Source: Flavobacteriales bacterium (GTDB lineage: Bacteria > Bacteroidota > Bacteroidia > Flavobacteriales_D > Sanyastnellaceae). From it: a stretch of DNA of 36,712 nucleotides. How positions within the stretch are numbered: the stretch's first letter is position 1; the number at the start of each line of letters is the position of its first letter. This document shows positions 15,953-23,715 of this stretch, in pieces. The notes under the pieces were generated by a model. It ran no database searches, was not told the origin of the DNA, and saw only the letters and a program-made list of their open reading frames with translations. The stretch spans positions 1-36,712 of the forward strand of contig CANFLZ010000020.1 of NCBI GenBank assembly GCA_947448135.1. Reading direction: 5' to 3'. The translations under genes were made by a program, and so were the position numbers.

Positions 15953-16972
15953 GTGAGTGCGGGTGATCGATTAAAAAGTTTTTTTGCAGTTCTTACTTTC
16001 CGGAAATGTTGGAATGCTTTATTGGTGTATCTCGGATATTTTTTTTCGAGATTGGGTTGGATCAAACAACCTTGGGGTCTGCCCATTTCAATGAGCATAG
16101 AACCCACCACGGCTTGCAATTTGGGTTGTCCCGAATGTCCATCTGGACTAAAGTCTTTTGAGCGCGCAACGGGTAATCTCAAGTTATCTGATTTTGAAAA
16201 TTGGGTGAAAGATTGGCGGCAGCATTTGATGTATTTGAATTTTTATTTTCAAGGAGAGCCATTTATTCATCCCAAACTTTTGGCAATGATTGCCAAGGCA
16301 AAAGAGAACAAGATTTTTACGGCTGTATCGACCAATGGTCATTTTTTGGATGAAGGAAATGTTGAAGCCATTTTGGATTCGGGATTGGACCGCATGATCA
16401 TTAGTTTGGATGGGTTCAGCCAAGCGGTTTATGAGCAATACAGGGTAAACGGGAATGTCAATGAAGTGATGCAAGGTGTCGAGCGATTGGTCAAGGGGCG
16501 AAGCGCGCGCGGATTGCGACATCCGGAAATCATCGTTCAAATGTTGGTTGTCAAACCGAACGAACTTGAAATACCATTGGTAGAGAAATGGGTGAAGGAA
16601 GTGGGCGCTGATGAATTGCGTTTGAAAACTGCTCAATTGTACCAACCCAAAGATCAACATCCGCTCATGCCAGAGCAAGAGAAGTATCGTCGATATCGAC
16701 GCAATTTGAATGGACAATGGGAAATCAAAAATCAATTGGACAATCACTGTTGGCGAATGTGGTCAGGATGTGTGATTACGTGGGATGGAAAAGTGGTGCC
16801 TTGTTGTTTTGACAAAGATGCGAAGTATGTCATGGGCAATTTAAAAACGGAAGGATTACCCGCGATTTGGCGGCAGCGTGCATACCAGCAATTTCGAATG
16901 CGATTGCAAAATGGCCGAAAGGAAATTGATATTTGCGCCAACTGTTCAGAAGGAACAAAAGTTTGGGCCTAA
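15953..16972 (+). CDS. Radical SAM/SPASM domain protein
   Basis: This 339-residue enzyme uses a 4Fe-4S cluster and S-adenosylmethionine for radical chemistry. The cluster motif is C55-x3-C59-x2-C62 (CNLGCPEC). A C-terminal SPASM-like region (about 263-332) carries further cysteines: C and WSGC, VPCCFDK, and ICANCSEG, probably for auxiliary iron-sulfur clusters. The N-terminus has an amphipathic/hydrophobic stretch (about 20-38) that may contact membrane. Translation starts at GTG 15953; no ATG is available before the cluster motif except deep within the fold. No precursor peptide gene is visible beside it, so the substrate is unknown. Such proteins modify peptides, cofactors or tRNA. DUF3109 follows at 9 bases. 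Confidence 0.85.
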   Translation: MSAGDRLKSFFAVLTFRKCWNALLVYLGYFFSRLGWIKQPWGLPISMSIEPTTACNLGCPECPSGLKSFERATGNLKLSDFENWVKDWRQHLMYLNFYFQGEPFIHPKLLAMIAKAKENKIFTAVSTNGHFLDEGNVEAILDSGLDRMIISLDGFSQAVYEQYRVNGNVNEVMQGVERLVKGRSARGLRHPEIIVQMLVVKPNELEIPLVEKWVKEVGADELRLKTAQLYQPKDQHPLMPEQEKYRRYRRNLNGQWEIKNQLDNHCWRMWSGCVITWDGKVVPCCFDKDAKYVMGNLKTEGLPAIWRQRAYQQFRMRLQNGRKEIDICANCSEGTKVWA

Positions 16973-16977
16973 ATTCG
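16970..16977 (+). promoter_or_regulatory. -7-like box TAAATTCG formed by the radical SAM stop codon
   Basis: TAAATTCG (5/6) starts with the TAA stop of the upstream gene and ends four bases before the DUF3109 ATG. No -33 TTTG at a good distance. Confidence 0.4.
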
Positions 16978-16981
16978 CGGC

Positions 16982-17569
16982 ATGATAGTCATTGGCAATA
17001 CGCTCGTTAGCGAGGATATTTTTGAGAATAAATTTGTGTGTGATTTGCAGGCCTGCAAAGGCGCCTGCTGTGTTGAAGGGGAGAGTGGTGCGCCATTGGA
17101 AGCTGATGAAGTAGATCAACTCAAGGCCAATTGGGAAATGGCCAAGGTTTATTTGACACCTGAACATATTCAGGCGGTTGATGAACAAGGATTTGTTGTT
17201 GTCGATGATGAGGGTGATTTGACCACCCCTTTGTATGGCAAACATGGCGCGTGTGCCTTTGTATATTATGAGAAAGACGGGACAGCCAAATGTGCTTATG
17301 AACGTGCCTTTTTGGAGGGTAAGACGCAATGGAAAAAGCCCATTAGTTGTCATTTATACCCTATTCGAACTACGGAGTTGAAAGAGTACACGGGAGTCAA
17401 TTACCACCAATGGCCCATCTGCAAACCGGCGTGTGAGTGTGGATCAAAATTGAATGTTCCTGTGTTTCGATTTTTGAAAGAACCGCTCATCAAAAAGTTT
17501 GGCCAAGCTTGGTATGATGAGGCAGAGTTGGTCTATGAAGCGCTGAAGCTTCCTCCATTAACGGAGTGA
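16982..17569 (+). CDS. DUF3109 family cysteine-rich protein
   Basis: This 195-residue cytosolic protein of unknown function belongs to DUF3109, which is common in Bacteroidota. Cysteines cluster at C20, C25, C29 and C30 (FVCDLQACKGACC), with more in GACAFVYY, AKCAYERAF, ISCHLYPIR, ICKPACECGSKL. The pattern resembles the CxxxCCxxx iron/zinc-binding YkgJ-type proteins, so it probably binds a metal or iron-sulfur cluster. It directly follows a radical SAM gene, so a role in the same modification pathway is possible but inferred. The ATG lies four bases after a TAAATTCG box. Confidence 0.82.
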   Translation: MIVIGNTLVSEDIFENKFVCDLQACKGACCVEGESGAPLEADEVDQLKANWEMAKVYLTPEHIQAVDEQGFVVVDDEGDLTTPLYGKHGACAFVYYEKDGTAKCAYERAFLEGKTQWKKPISCHLYPIRTTELKEYTGVNYHQWPICKPACECGSKLNVPVFRFLKEPLIKKFGQAWYDEAELVYEALKLPPLTE

Positions 17570-17616
17570 TTTTCATAACTCCTTAGTTGTCTTCATTTTC
17601 TTGGCTTATTGATGGC

Positions 17617-17624
17617 GACTTTTG
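17617..17624 (+). promoter_or_regulatory. -7-like box GACTTTTG before the GTG start of the OmpA-like gene
   Basis: GACTTTTG matches TAnnTTTG at 5 of 6 conserved bases and ends four bases before GTG 17629. The spacing supports choosing that GTG as the start. Confidence 0.35.
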
Positions 17625-17628
17625 TTTT

Positions 17629-19071
17629 GTGAGAACTGCATTTATCGCCATACTGTTGTCTTTCGCCTTGTCTCCTATCTGGGGCCAGTGGTCATTGGAA
17701 GTGGTGTCAGATCCGGTGGTTCGTCAGACACAATACTGGGTGACCGGAAATCAACGAGGTGTTATCCGACCCTTTGTCAATGAAAAATCCCAAGAAACAT
17801 GGAAGTCAGGTTTTCAATGGAAATATCAATTGAATGGAAGCGAATCCTGGAACAGTTTTGAAGGGGATGAATTGCTCTGTATGACTTCCATTGGAAATTT
17901 TTACAGTAAAAAAGTCTCCAAGAATGGCAGCGTGAAGTCGCAATTGATGTGGGAGAAAATGAGCGGTGAGGTTACTTGTATCTCAAGCGGAGAGTGGGCT
18001 GATGACATTCACCCTTTTTTCGATGAGCAGAGCAAAATATTGGTATTTTCTTCGAATCGTTCCGGTGGAATAGGAGGATTTGATCTGTATAAGATGATAT
18101 GGACACCAACGGGGTGGACATTTCCAGTTCGTTTGTCGGCAGGGGTGAATTCAGTTCAGGACGAAAAGTTTCCAGTTGTCGACAATGGTGATTTGTATTT
18201 TAGTACACCGACAGAAAAAGGGGATTGGGATATTTTTAAATCGCCCCAATCGGAATATTGGCAGAATAGGTGGCAAATGGAATCGCCCATTAATTCCGAC
18301 CATGACGAATTTCAATGGATCCCAGTGGAAGGTTTTCAAGGACGATTGGTTTCCAACCGCAACACAAGTGGCGTAAACACAGAGTTGCTGGAGCTTCACT
18401 GGAAGGACGCTTCTAATTCTAAGAAAATTTGTTTGCAAACAGATGAACCGGTTTATTGTGTTGCAAAGGATCAAACCATCTTGAATACAAAAAAGGAAAA
18501 GGAGTTTTGTCAAACGATTGTATCCAAAAAATTGTATGAGTGGCGTTTGATGGTCGATGCAGAGCATGCAGCGATTGATAAGACCGTGACCATTGTCGAT
18601 GGGCAAGGTCATGTAATCGCTGTTTTGCATACCAACAGCCAAGGAGAAATTGCATGGGAATATTTACCTTTTGAATTTTCTGGTTTGCATTGGTGGAAAG
18701 ACAATGATCAATCAAGCCTGTTGGCATCCAATGATCCATTGATGATTCCAGAAGTGATCATTTCTGATTCAACGGAAATTTATTTTGAGAGTGGTTCTGC
18801 CTTTATCAGTGAAAAGGCGCAACATGAATTGATGCAGTTGGCCTTCTATCTCCTCATGAATGGCGATAAAGAAGTCTGGATAGTGGGTTCAGCGGATGCC
18901 AAAGGAAATTTCAGCGACAACGAAAAATTGGCTTGGGAGCGAGCTTGGAAAGTACAAAATTTCTTATTGGCACATGGTGTTTTGGTTGATCAGATGAATG
19001 TCGATATTGCGGATCCCGTAAAGAGTAGAATGATCTCGCAAGAGCGGAAAGTGTCCCTTGCTATACGATAA
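17629..19071 (+). CDS. OmpA-like envelope protein with PD40-type repeats
   Basis: This 480-residue protein has a signal peptide (MRTAFIAILLSFALSPIWGQ) when started at GTG 17629; the TTG start 14 codons earlier gives an acidic, non-signal extension. Residues about 130-250 contain PD40/beta-propeller lines (ILVFSSNRSGGIGGFDLYK, GDLYFSTPTEKGDWDIF) like those of TolB and Bacteroidota OmpA/PorE-type proteins. The C-terminal 100 residues (IYFESGSAFISEKAQHELM, WIVGSADAKGNFSDN, LAWERAWKVQNFLL) resemble an OmpA peptidoglycan-binding domain, although some motif residues are divergent. It is probably periplasmic or tethered to the wall. A T9SS PorE-like role is possible, but the sequence is not close enough to claim it. 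Confidence 0.7.
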   Translation: MRTAFIAILLSFALSPIWGQWSLEVVSDPVVRQTQYWVTGNQRGVIRPFVNEKSQETWKSGFQWKYQLNGSESWNSFEGDELLCMTSIGNFYSKKVSKNGSVKSQLMWEKMSGEVTCISSGEWADDIHPFFDEQSKILVFSSNRSGGIGGFDLYKMIWTPTGWTFPVRLSAGVNSVQDEKFPVVDNGDLYFSTPTEKGDWDIFKSPQSEYWQNRWQMESPINSDHDEFQWIPVEGFQGRLVSNRNTSGVNTELLELHWKDASNSKKICLQTDEPVYCVAKDQTILNTKKEKEFCQTIVSKKLYEWRLMVDAEHAAIDKTVTIVDGQGHVIAVLHTNSQGEIAWEYLPFEFSGLHWWKDNDQSSLLASNDPLMIPEVIISDSTEIYFESGSAFISEKAQHELMQLAFYLLMNGDKEVWIVGSADAKGNFSDNEKLAWERAWKVQNFLLAHGVLVDQMNVDIADPVKSRMISQERKVSLAIR

Positions 19072-19090
19072 GACATTCTCCTTATTTTTG
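19057..19090 (+). promoter_or_regulatory. Promoter of the small membrane protein gene (CTTG - 22 bp - TATTTTTG)
   Basis: CTTG 19057-19060 and TATTTTTG (6/6) 19083-19090, spacing 22. The box ends four bases before ATG 19095. The -33 element lies inside the 3' end of the upstream gene. Confidence 0.55.
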
Positions 19091-19094
19091 GCGT

Positions 19095-19613
19095 ATGAAA
19101 ATACGTGAATTATTTCCCTCCACAGATTTAACCCTAACACGTGGACCTTTGCAACAAGGCGGTACGAGTGTTATTGATGGTCAAGAGAAAAAAGGACCGC
19201 AGCGTTGGGTTCGTTTGAATGACATCATTTTTGTTGGGATGAATGATGGCTTGTATCACACCAGGTACAATGAAGAGGTAAGTATCGTTCATGATGCCAA
19301 TAACAAGGTTATCGGATATTGGAACCATAGTTCCAACGAAGGGACTCGACCCAACAAAAGTGCGGTGGTTGGCGCTATTGCTTTGAGTGTTTTAATTTCA
19401 AGTGCGTTGTTCTTGTTGGGCGCATGGAATTTTGTTTGGAAATATGAGCCATTCTTGGTGAAGAACGCCGATGGACAAATTGTGGAAGAGCGTTGGTGGT
19501 TGACAGTAATAGTGATCGGTCTCTATTCTTTGTGGGCGGTTTTCTGGACTGCTGGCTTCGCGCATTTTGAATGGAAACGCCAGAAACTGGCACATCAGAT
19601 GTTGGGTAGATAG
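19095..19613 (+). CDS. Small two-helix membrane protein of unknown function
   Basis: I do not recognise this 172-residue protein. The N-terminal 85 residues are hydrophilic and could fold as a small domain (RWVRLNDIIFVGMNDGLYHT). Two transmembrane helices follow, about 91-115 (VVGAIALSVLISSALFLLGA) and 133-157 (WWLTVIVIGLYSLWAVFWTA), separated by a short loop with NADGQIVEERW. The tail is basic (EWKRQKLAHQ), suggesting both ends are cytosolic. It has its own perfect -7 box and a strong terminator, so it is probably monocistronic. Codon use looks like its neighbours. Confidence 0.65.
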   Translation: MKIRELFPSTDLTLTRGPLQQGGTSVIDGQEKKGPQRWVRLNDIIFVGMNDGLYHTRYNEEVSIVHDANNKVIGYWNHSSNEGTRPNKSAVVGAIALSVLISSALFLLGAWNFVWKYEPFLVKNADGQIVEERWWLTVIVIGLYSLWAVFWTAGFAHFEWKRQKLAHQMLGR

Positions 19614-19630
19614 AAATATTGACGGGTAAT

Positions 19631-19661
19631 AAAAAAGGGCTGAAATTTTCAGCCCTTTTTT
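19631..19661. terminator. Bidirectional terminator between convergent genes
   Basis: A6, GGGCTGAAA, TTTTCAGCCC, T6. It terminates the small membrane protein gene (+) and ftsZ (-). Confidence 0.88.
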
Positions 19662-19694
19662 ATGGATGTTTATTTTGTTGTTAACTCAAGACGA

Positions 19695-21485
19695 TCAGTC
19701 TACGTTATCGTGTAAAAAAGGATTGTTTCCTTTTAACTCATATCGCTTTTCACCATTGGCATCTGTCACTTCAGAAACTCCGAAGCGAGAAGCTTGGCTT
19801 TCGTTGCTGGCAGGTGTTGTATCCAATGCCACTTTCTTGCGCATGTATGCAGGCTCTTCTTCCAAAGAAATCAGGCCACCGGGTGTCTTCATCAACATTC
19901 CTACTTGCTTGATTTTGTTGGCACGATCGTTTTGCAATTGGTTGATAGAAGAACGATCTACAGCGTCTGTAGCGCGCTCGCGAATGGGCATTGAAGCTTC
20001 AGGAGCTTCTTCCATTTTCAAATTGTCTGAAAAACCAATCACATTGAAAACTTCGTTGTTGTTGATTTCAAGAGACTCTTTGTGTTTCATAACCACTTCT
20101 TCTACTTGAGCCACTGGCGCTTCTTCTACGAAGTTAGCAATGGGCGACTCTTCAATGATAGCGGCAGATGGAGCAGCAAATAAATCAATAGTTGTTGGCT
20201 CTTCAGGGAATTCGATTTCAAAAGCTACTTCGTTCTGAACGAATTCTACTTCATTTTCCAACTTATTCTCAACCTCAACAGAGGCCTCGGTATTCATGTT
20301 TAATTCTATGCGCTCAACTACGTTCTCCATGATTGGAGCAGCAGGCTCTTCGATTTTCATTACTGGCGAAGCAATGGGTTGAATTACCTCTTGTAATACT
20401 TGCGATGCGATGGGTTGAGCCATTGGCATCTCTTCTACAGAGGTGTGCACATCCACTACAATAGGAGCGGAGGCTTCAATTCCTGGAAGCACGGCATCGA
20501 TATCTTTTGCATCCCATCCAGTAGCGATAACGGTAACTGAGATGTCAGAATCCAATCGAGTATCTTGACCATATCCCCAAATAACGTTGGCGTTTTGTCC
20601 CGCTTTTTCTTGGATAGCATCGGTGATATCACTCACTTCATCCATCAACAATTCTTCCTCACCGTGGGTAATATTCAACAGGACATGTTTAGCACCGAAG
20701 ATATCACTATCGTTCAATAATGGTGATTCAAGAGCCGCTTCAACGGCGCGTTTAGCGCGTCCTTCACCACTTGCACGTCCACTTCCCATGATAGCGACAC
20801 CACTGTCTTTCATTACAGTTTTCACGTCGTTCATGTCTACGTTCACCAATCCGGTTAATGTCATTACTTCAGCAATTCCCTTTGCAGCAGTGCAAAGCAC
20901 TTCGTCAGCATGACTGAAAGCTTGCTTTAGGCTAAGGTTGCCAAATAACTCGCGCAATTTATCATTGCGGATAATCAATAAAGTATCTACTGCATCGCGC
21001 ATTTCAATCACACCTTCTTCGGCGTGAGTGTGGCGCTTTTTGCCTTCAAAGCCAAAAGGAACAGTAATAATTCCAACGGTAAGAATTCCCATTTCTTTCG
21101 CCATTTTGGCGATGATAGGAGCTGCACCAGTTCCCGTACCACCACCCATACCGGCAGTAACGAAAACCATGCTGGTTTTGTTTTTTTCGTTTTGAAGAAT
21201 GTTGCGAACGGTGTCAATGCTTTCAATAGCGGCTTCTTTTCCTACTTGAGGTGAAGCACCTGCGCCACGACCTTCGGTCAAAGCAGCTCCCAATTGAATC
21301 TTGTGAGGCACTGTAGAATAATCCAAAGCTTGCGCATCAGTATTGCAAACGATGAAATCAACACCTTTGATTCCTTGGTTATACATGTAGTTGACAGCGT
21401 TCGATCCGCCACCACCGACGCCAATAACTTTGATCAAAGAGTTGCACTCTTTTGGCAAGTCAAAATTGAGAGATTGAAATTCCAT
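19695..21485 (-). CDS. ftsZ: Cell division protein FtsZ
   Basis: FtsZ is the tubulin-like GTPase that builds the division ring at midcell. The GTP-binding core spans about 15-335: [10 protein letters not shown]-type N-terminal loop (IGVGGGGSN), tubulin signature GGGTGTG (114-120) and T7 loop NVDMND (215-220) that completes the neighbouring active site. A long, acidic, Ala/Glu/Pro-rich linker of about 240 residues follows, then the C-terminal peptide NPFLHDNVD, the Flavobacteria-type variant of the FtsA/membrane-tether tail. At 596 residues it is longer than the E. coli protein (383) because of the linker. No ftsA, ftsQ or mur gene is adjacent. Two possible -7 elements lie upstream: TATTTTAG ending four bases before the ATG, and TAGTTTCG at 21527-21520. 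Confidence 0.97.
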   Translation of the reverse strand: MEFQSLNFDLPKECNSLIKVIGVGGGGSNAVNYMYNQGIKGVDFIVCNTDAQALDYSTVPHKIQLGAALTEGRGAGASPQVGKEAAIESIDTVRNILQNEKNKTSMVFVTAGMGGGTGTGAAPIIAKMAKEMGILTVGIITVPFGFEGKKRHTHAEEGVIEMRDAVDTLLIIRNDKLRELFGNLSLKQAFSHADEVLCTAAKGIAEVMTLTGLVNVDMNDVKTVMKDSGVAIMGSGRASGEGRAKRAVEAALESPLLNDSDIFGAKHVLLNITHGEEELLMDEVSDITDAIQEKAGQNANVIWGYGQDTRLDSDISVTVIATGWDAKDIDAVLPGIEASAPIVVDVHTSVEEMPMAQPIASQVLQEVIQPIASPVMKIEEPAAPIMENVVERIELNMNTEASVEVENKLENEVEFVQNEVAFEIEFPEEPTTIDLFAAPSAAIIEESPIANFVEEAPVAQVEEVVMKHKESLEINNNEVFNVIGFSDNLKMEEAPEASMPIRERATDAVDRSSINQLQNDRANKIKQVGMLMKTPGGLISLEEEPAYMRKKVALDTTPASNESQASRFGVSEVTDANGEKRYELKGNNPFLHDNVD

Positions 21486-21489
21486 TCTT

Positions 21490-21527
21490 CTAAAATATTT
21501 GTATAGGTTTTACCGGTTTCGAAACTA
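21490..21527 (-). promoter_or_regulatory. Candidate ftsZ promoter region (two -7-like boxes)
   Basis: Minus-strand TATTTTAG (21497-21490, 5/6) ends four bases before the ftsZ ATG; TAGTTTCG (21527-21520, 5/6) would give a leader of about 30 nt. No -33 TTTG is at a good distance from either. The 172-bp gap 21486-21657 is shared with the divergent GGGP synthase gene. Confidence 0.35.
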
Positions 21528-21657
21528 CAAATGGAAAGGGCAAATTTGAAGCATAGAATTGATGAAGTGTTAACGGGTGCTTGTTAGTAAATGCACATAT
21601 TATGCACATAGAAAAATTTTGAACCTTGGGGCAAATGTGTTTTATTTTTACCTCGGA

Positions 21658-22365
21658 ATGAAAATGAATTTCGGCGTGATTGAGCATGCGCAAAAAGGTT
21701 TGGCGATTTTGATCGATCCTGATTTTGGTGGACAGCTACACTGGGAGCACATGGTTGCATTGGCCAAGAAGTCACCAGCCAAATTGATTTTCATCGGTGG
21801 AAGTTTCATGCACAAATCGCAATTGGACAATTGCATTCAGATCATGCGCCAAGCCAATTTACCGATTGTTCTTTTTCCTGGATCTTCACAACAAGTGGTA
21901 GACAGTGCGGATGCGATTTTGTTGTTGTCTTTGATTTCAGGACGCAATCCTGAATTTCTGATTGGTCAACATGTGCAAGCAGCGAGGTCGTTGAAGAAAA
22001 GTGGGTTGACCATTTTACCCACGGGATACTTGTTGATTGATGGCGGCAAACCGACGACAGCGAGTTATATCAGCAATACGCAGCCGCTCCCTGCTGATAA
22101 GCCGCAATTGGCTGCTGCCACCGCTTTAGCAGGAGAGCTGTTGGGAATGAAACTCATTTACTTGGATGCAGGAAGTGGTGCTGATCGTCCCGTTTCGATG
22201 GATGTGATTGCGGCGGTTAGAAAAGAAGTGGAATGTCCAATCATTGTTGGGGGTGGAATTAAAACGCAGGAGCAAGCAGAACAAGCCTGGATGGCTGGCG
22301 CCAACTGGGTGGTCATGGGAAATATTTTTGAAGAAGATCCAAGTATATTGGAAGATTGGAAATGA
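21658..22365 (+). CDS. Geranylgeranylglyceryl / heptaprenylglyceryl phosphate synthase (PcrB/GGGPS family)
   Basis: This 235-residue TIM-barrel prenyltransferase joins a polyprenyl diphosphate to sn-glycerol 1-phosphate, the committed step of archaeal-type ether lipids; related enzymes occur in Firmicutes (PcrB) and Bacteroidota (group II GGGPS). Family motifs are ILIDPD near the N-terminus, FIGGS, LFPGSSQQV, YLDAGSGAD (prenyl and phosphate side) and VGGGIKT plus ANWVVMGN at the phosphate-binding end. The ATG at 21658 is used because the in-frame upstream ATG at 21577 adds 27 residues unlike the family. It is divergent from ftsZ. Its chain-length preference cannot be read safely from sequence. 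No glycerol-1-phosphate dehydrogenase gene is in the window. Confidence 0.9.
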   Translation: MKMNFGVIEHAQKGLAILIDPDFGGQLHWEHMVALAKKSPAKLIFIGGSFMHKSQLDNCIQIMRQANLPIVLFPGSSQQVVDSADAILLLSLISGRNPEFLIGQHVQAARSLKKSGLTILPTGYLLIDGGKPTTASYISNTQPLPADKPQLAAATALAGELLGMKLIYLDAGSGADRPVSMDVIAAVRKEVECPIIVGGGIKTQEQAEQAWMAGANWVVMGNIFEEDPSILEDWK

Positions 22366-22406
22366 GATTTATGACAGGTGTCAATCTTTGGGCTGAAACT
22401 ATCGTT

Positions 22407-22414
22407 TACTTTCG
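22407..22414 (+). promoter_or_regulatory. -7 box TACTTTCG upstream of 3-HAO
   Basis: TACTTTCG matches 5/6. A TTTG at 22387-22390 is 16 bp upstream, shorter than usual. The predicted leader before ATG 22436 is about 15-18 nt. Confidence 0.4.
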
Positions 22415-22435
22415 TTGTTATAAAACAAATCGACT

Positions 22436-22963
22436 ATGATTAAAAGACCATTTAATATCCAGCAATGGATTGAGGATAATAGAGATTTATTGAAGCCTCC
22501 AGTTGGCAATAAAAATATCTACAAAGACGCTGGTGATTATATCGTGATGATGGTGGGCGGACCTAATGCCAGAAAAGATTATCATTACAATGAAACAGAG
22601 GAATTGTTTTATCAATTTCAAGGAGATATTGTTGTGGGAATTCAAGAGGATGGTAAGGCTGTAGACATACACATTAAGGAGGGTGAAATGTTCTTGTTAC
22701 CTGCAGGTGTTCCGCATCAACCCAGGAGAGGGGAAGGTACTGTCGGATTGGTAATTGAAGTGAAACGCAATGACCGTCCCATCAAAGATGGCTTGATGTG
22801 GTTTTGTGAAAAATGCAATACCAAGCTGTACGAGGATTATTTTGTATTGAACAATATTGAATTGGATTTCTTGCCACGATTCAGACATTTTTATGGTTCA
22901 GAGGATTTGCGTACTTGTAAATGCTGTGGACATGTCATGGAAACTGATCCAAGATTTGTATAA
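22436..22963 (+). CDS. 3-hydroxyanthranilate 3,4-dioxygenase
   Basis: This cupin dioxygenase opens 3-hydroxyanthranilate to 2-amino-3-carboxymuconate semialdehyde, the precursor of quinolinate, in the tryptophan-kynurenine route to NAD or to degradation. The 175-residue length matches bacterial enzymes. The catalytic iron ligands are H50, E56 and H94 (DYHYNETEE, GVPHQPRR). The C-terminal rubredoxin-like second iron site is complete: C124-x2-C127 and C161-x2-C164. Other kynurenine genes (kmo, kynU, kynA) are not in the window. It has its own promoter box and a terminator, so it is monocistronic. Confidence 0.95.
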   Translation: MIKRPFNIQQWIEDNRDLLKPPVGNKNIYKDAGDYIVMMVGGPNARKDYHYNETEELFYQFQGDIVVGIQEDGKAVDIHIKEGEMFLLPAGVPHQPRRGEGTVGLVIEVKRNDRPIKDGLMWFCEKCNTKLYEDYFVLNNIELDFLPRFRHFYGSEDLRTCKCCGHVMETDPRFV

Positions 22964-22982
22964 TACAACAAATAGAAAAATA

Positions 22983-23014
22983 AAAAGGTCCGCAATTTTG
23001 CGGACCTTTTTATT
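22983..23014. terminator. Bidirectional terminator between convergent genes
   Basis: A5, GGTCCGC, AATTTT, GCGGACC, T5. It sits between 3-HAO (+) and the LPP20-like lipoprotein gene (-). Confidence 0.87.
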
Positions 23015-23031
23015 ATTAGAAAATTAGAAGC

Positions 23032-23637
23032 TTACTTTTGATCAGCAGCCATTTTTTCCATTTCTTTATTGAAAGTGTCTTTGAACTTTTCGTAGTTGTA
23101 ATCCGCTTTCAACTTCTCATTAGCAGCCAATTTCTCGGCATAAGAGTTAGCCAAACGTTCACCCGATAATTCAATTGCAACATAGCTAACAAAAGAACCA
23201 TCTGGCTTTTGAGTCAACTTTTCGCAAATCTCAACAGCGCCTTTCAAATTTTGATCGACAACCGTGCGCGTCATTTCTTGGAAAGTTTCTGTGATTTCTT
23301 CTTTGTTGTTGAATTCTGAAGAGTTGACGTAATTGTCTCCTACAACCTTCATTGTAGCGCTGATAGACTTTGACAATTCAGACATGGCGTTTGATTTTGC
23401 TTTTTTCTTAGCGGTTTCGCGATCCATGCTCTCGCCAGTTGCAGTGGCGCGGAATGCATCTTTGGTACTCATGAATGATTCTCCAGAGCAGTATTCATTG
23501 ATTAATACCTCTCCTTGTTGTTTTGGATTCACACCAGTATCTTCAGATTTGGCAGCTCCTTTTTTCTTTTTACAGGCAGTCATTCCGAATCCTATGGCAA
23601 CCACCATGATCATCAAAGTAATTTTTAAAATTTTCAT
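23032..23637 (-). CDS. Small LPP20-like lipoprotein
   Basis: This 201-residue protein has a lipoprotein signal peptide (lipobox MTAC, Cys22) followed by a lysine-rich spacer. The segment DRETAKKKAKSNAMSELSKS (72-91) with the following SISATMKVV resembles the helix-strand core of LPP20-family lipoproteins, as in the 460-residue protein encoded just upstream. The C-terminal 60 residues are charged and helical. A promoter inside the upstream gene (TTTG, 18 bp, TAACTTTG) allows expression apart from the upstream operon. Function is unknown; an envelope role is inferred from location and family. Confidence 0.65.
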   Translation of the reverse strand: MKILKITLMIMVVAIGFGMTACKKKKGAAKSEDTGVNPKQQGEVLINEYCSGESFMSTKDAFRATATGESMDRETAKKKAKSNAMSELSKSISATMKVVGDNYVNSSEFNNKEEITETFQEMTRTVVDQNLKGAVEICEKLTQKPDGSFVSYVAIELSGERLANSYAEKLAANEKLKADYNYEKFKDTFNKEMEKMAADQK

Positions 23638-23685
23638 TTTTCTATTTTTTAGGTTAATTGTTTTTTGCGTTTACACGAATAATGC

Positions 23686-23715
23686 CAAAGTTACAAAATT
23701 GCTTGCAACATCAAA
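23686..23715 (-). promoter_or_regulatory. Promoter of the small LPP20-like lipoprotein (TTTG - 18 bp - TAACTTTG)
   Basis: Minus-strand TTTG (23715-23712) and perfect TAACTTTG (23693-23686) are 18 bp apart. The -33 element lies within the last codons of the upstream LPP20 gene. The predicted leader is about 40-45 nt. Confidence 0.6.

Noticed and set aside
19666-20109. 147-residue plus-strand ORF opposite the ftsZ linker
   Set aside because: Antisense to the acidic linker of FtsZ; no RBS or -7 box, and the FtsZ frame is certain.
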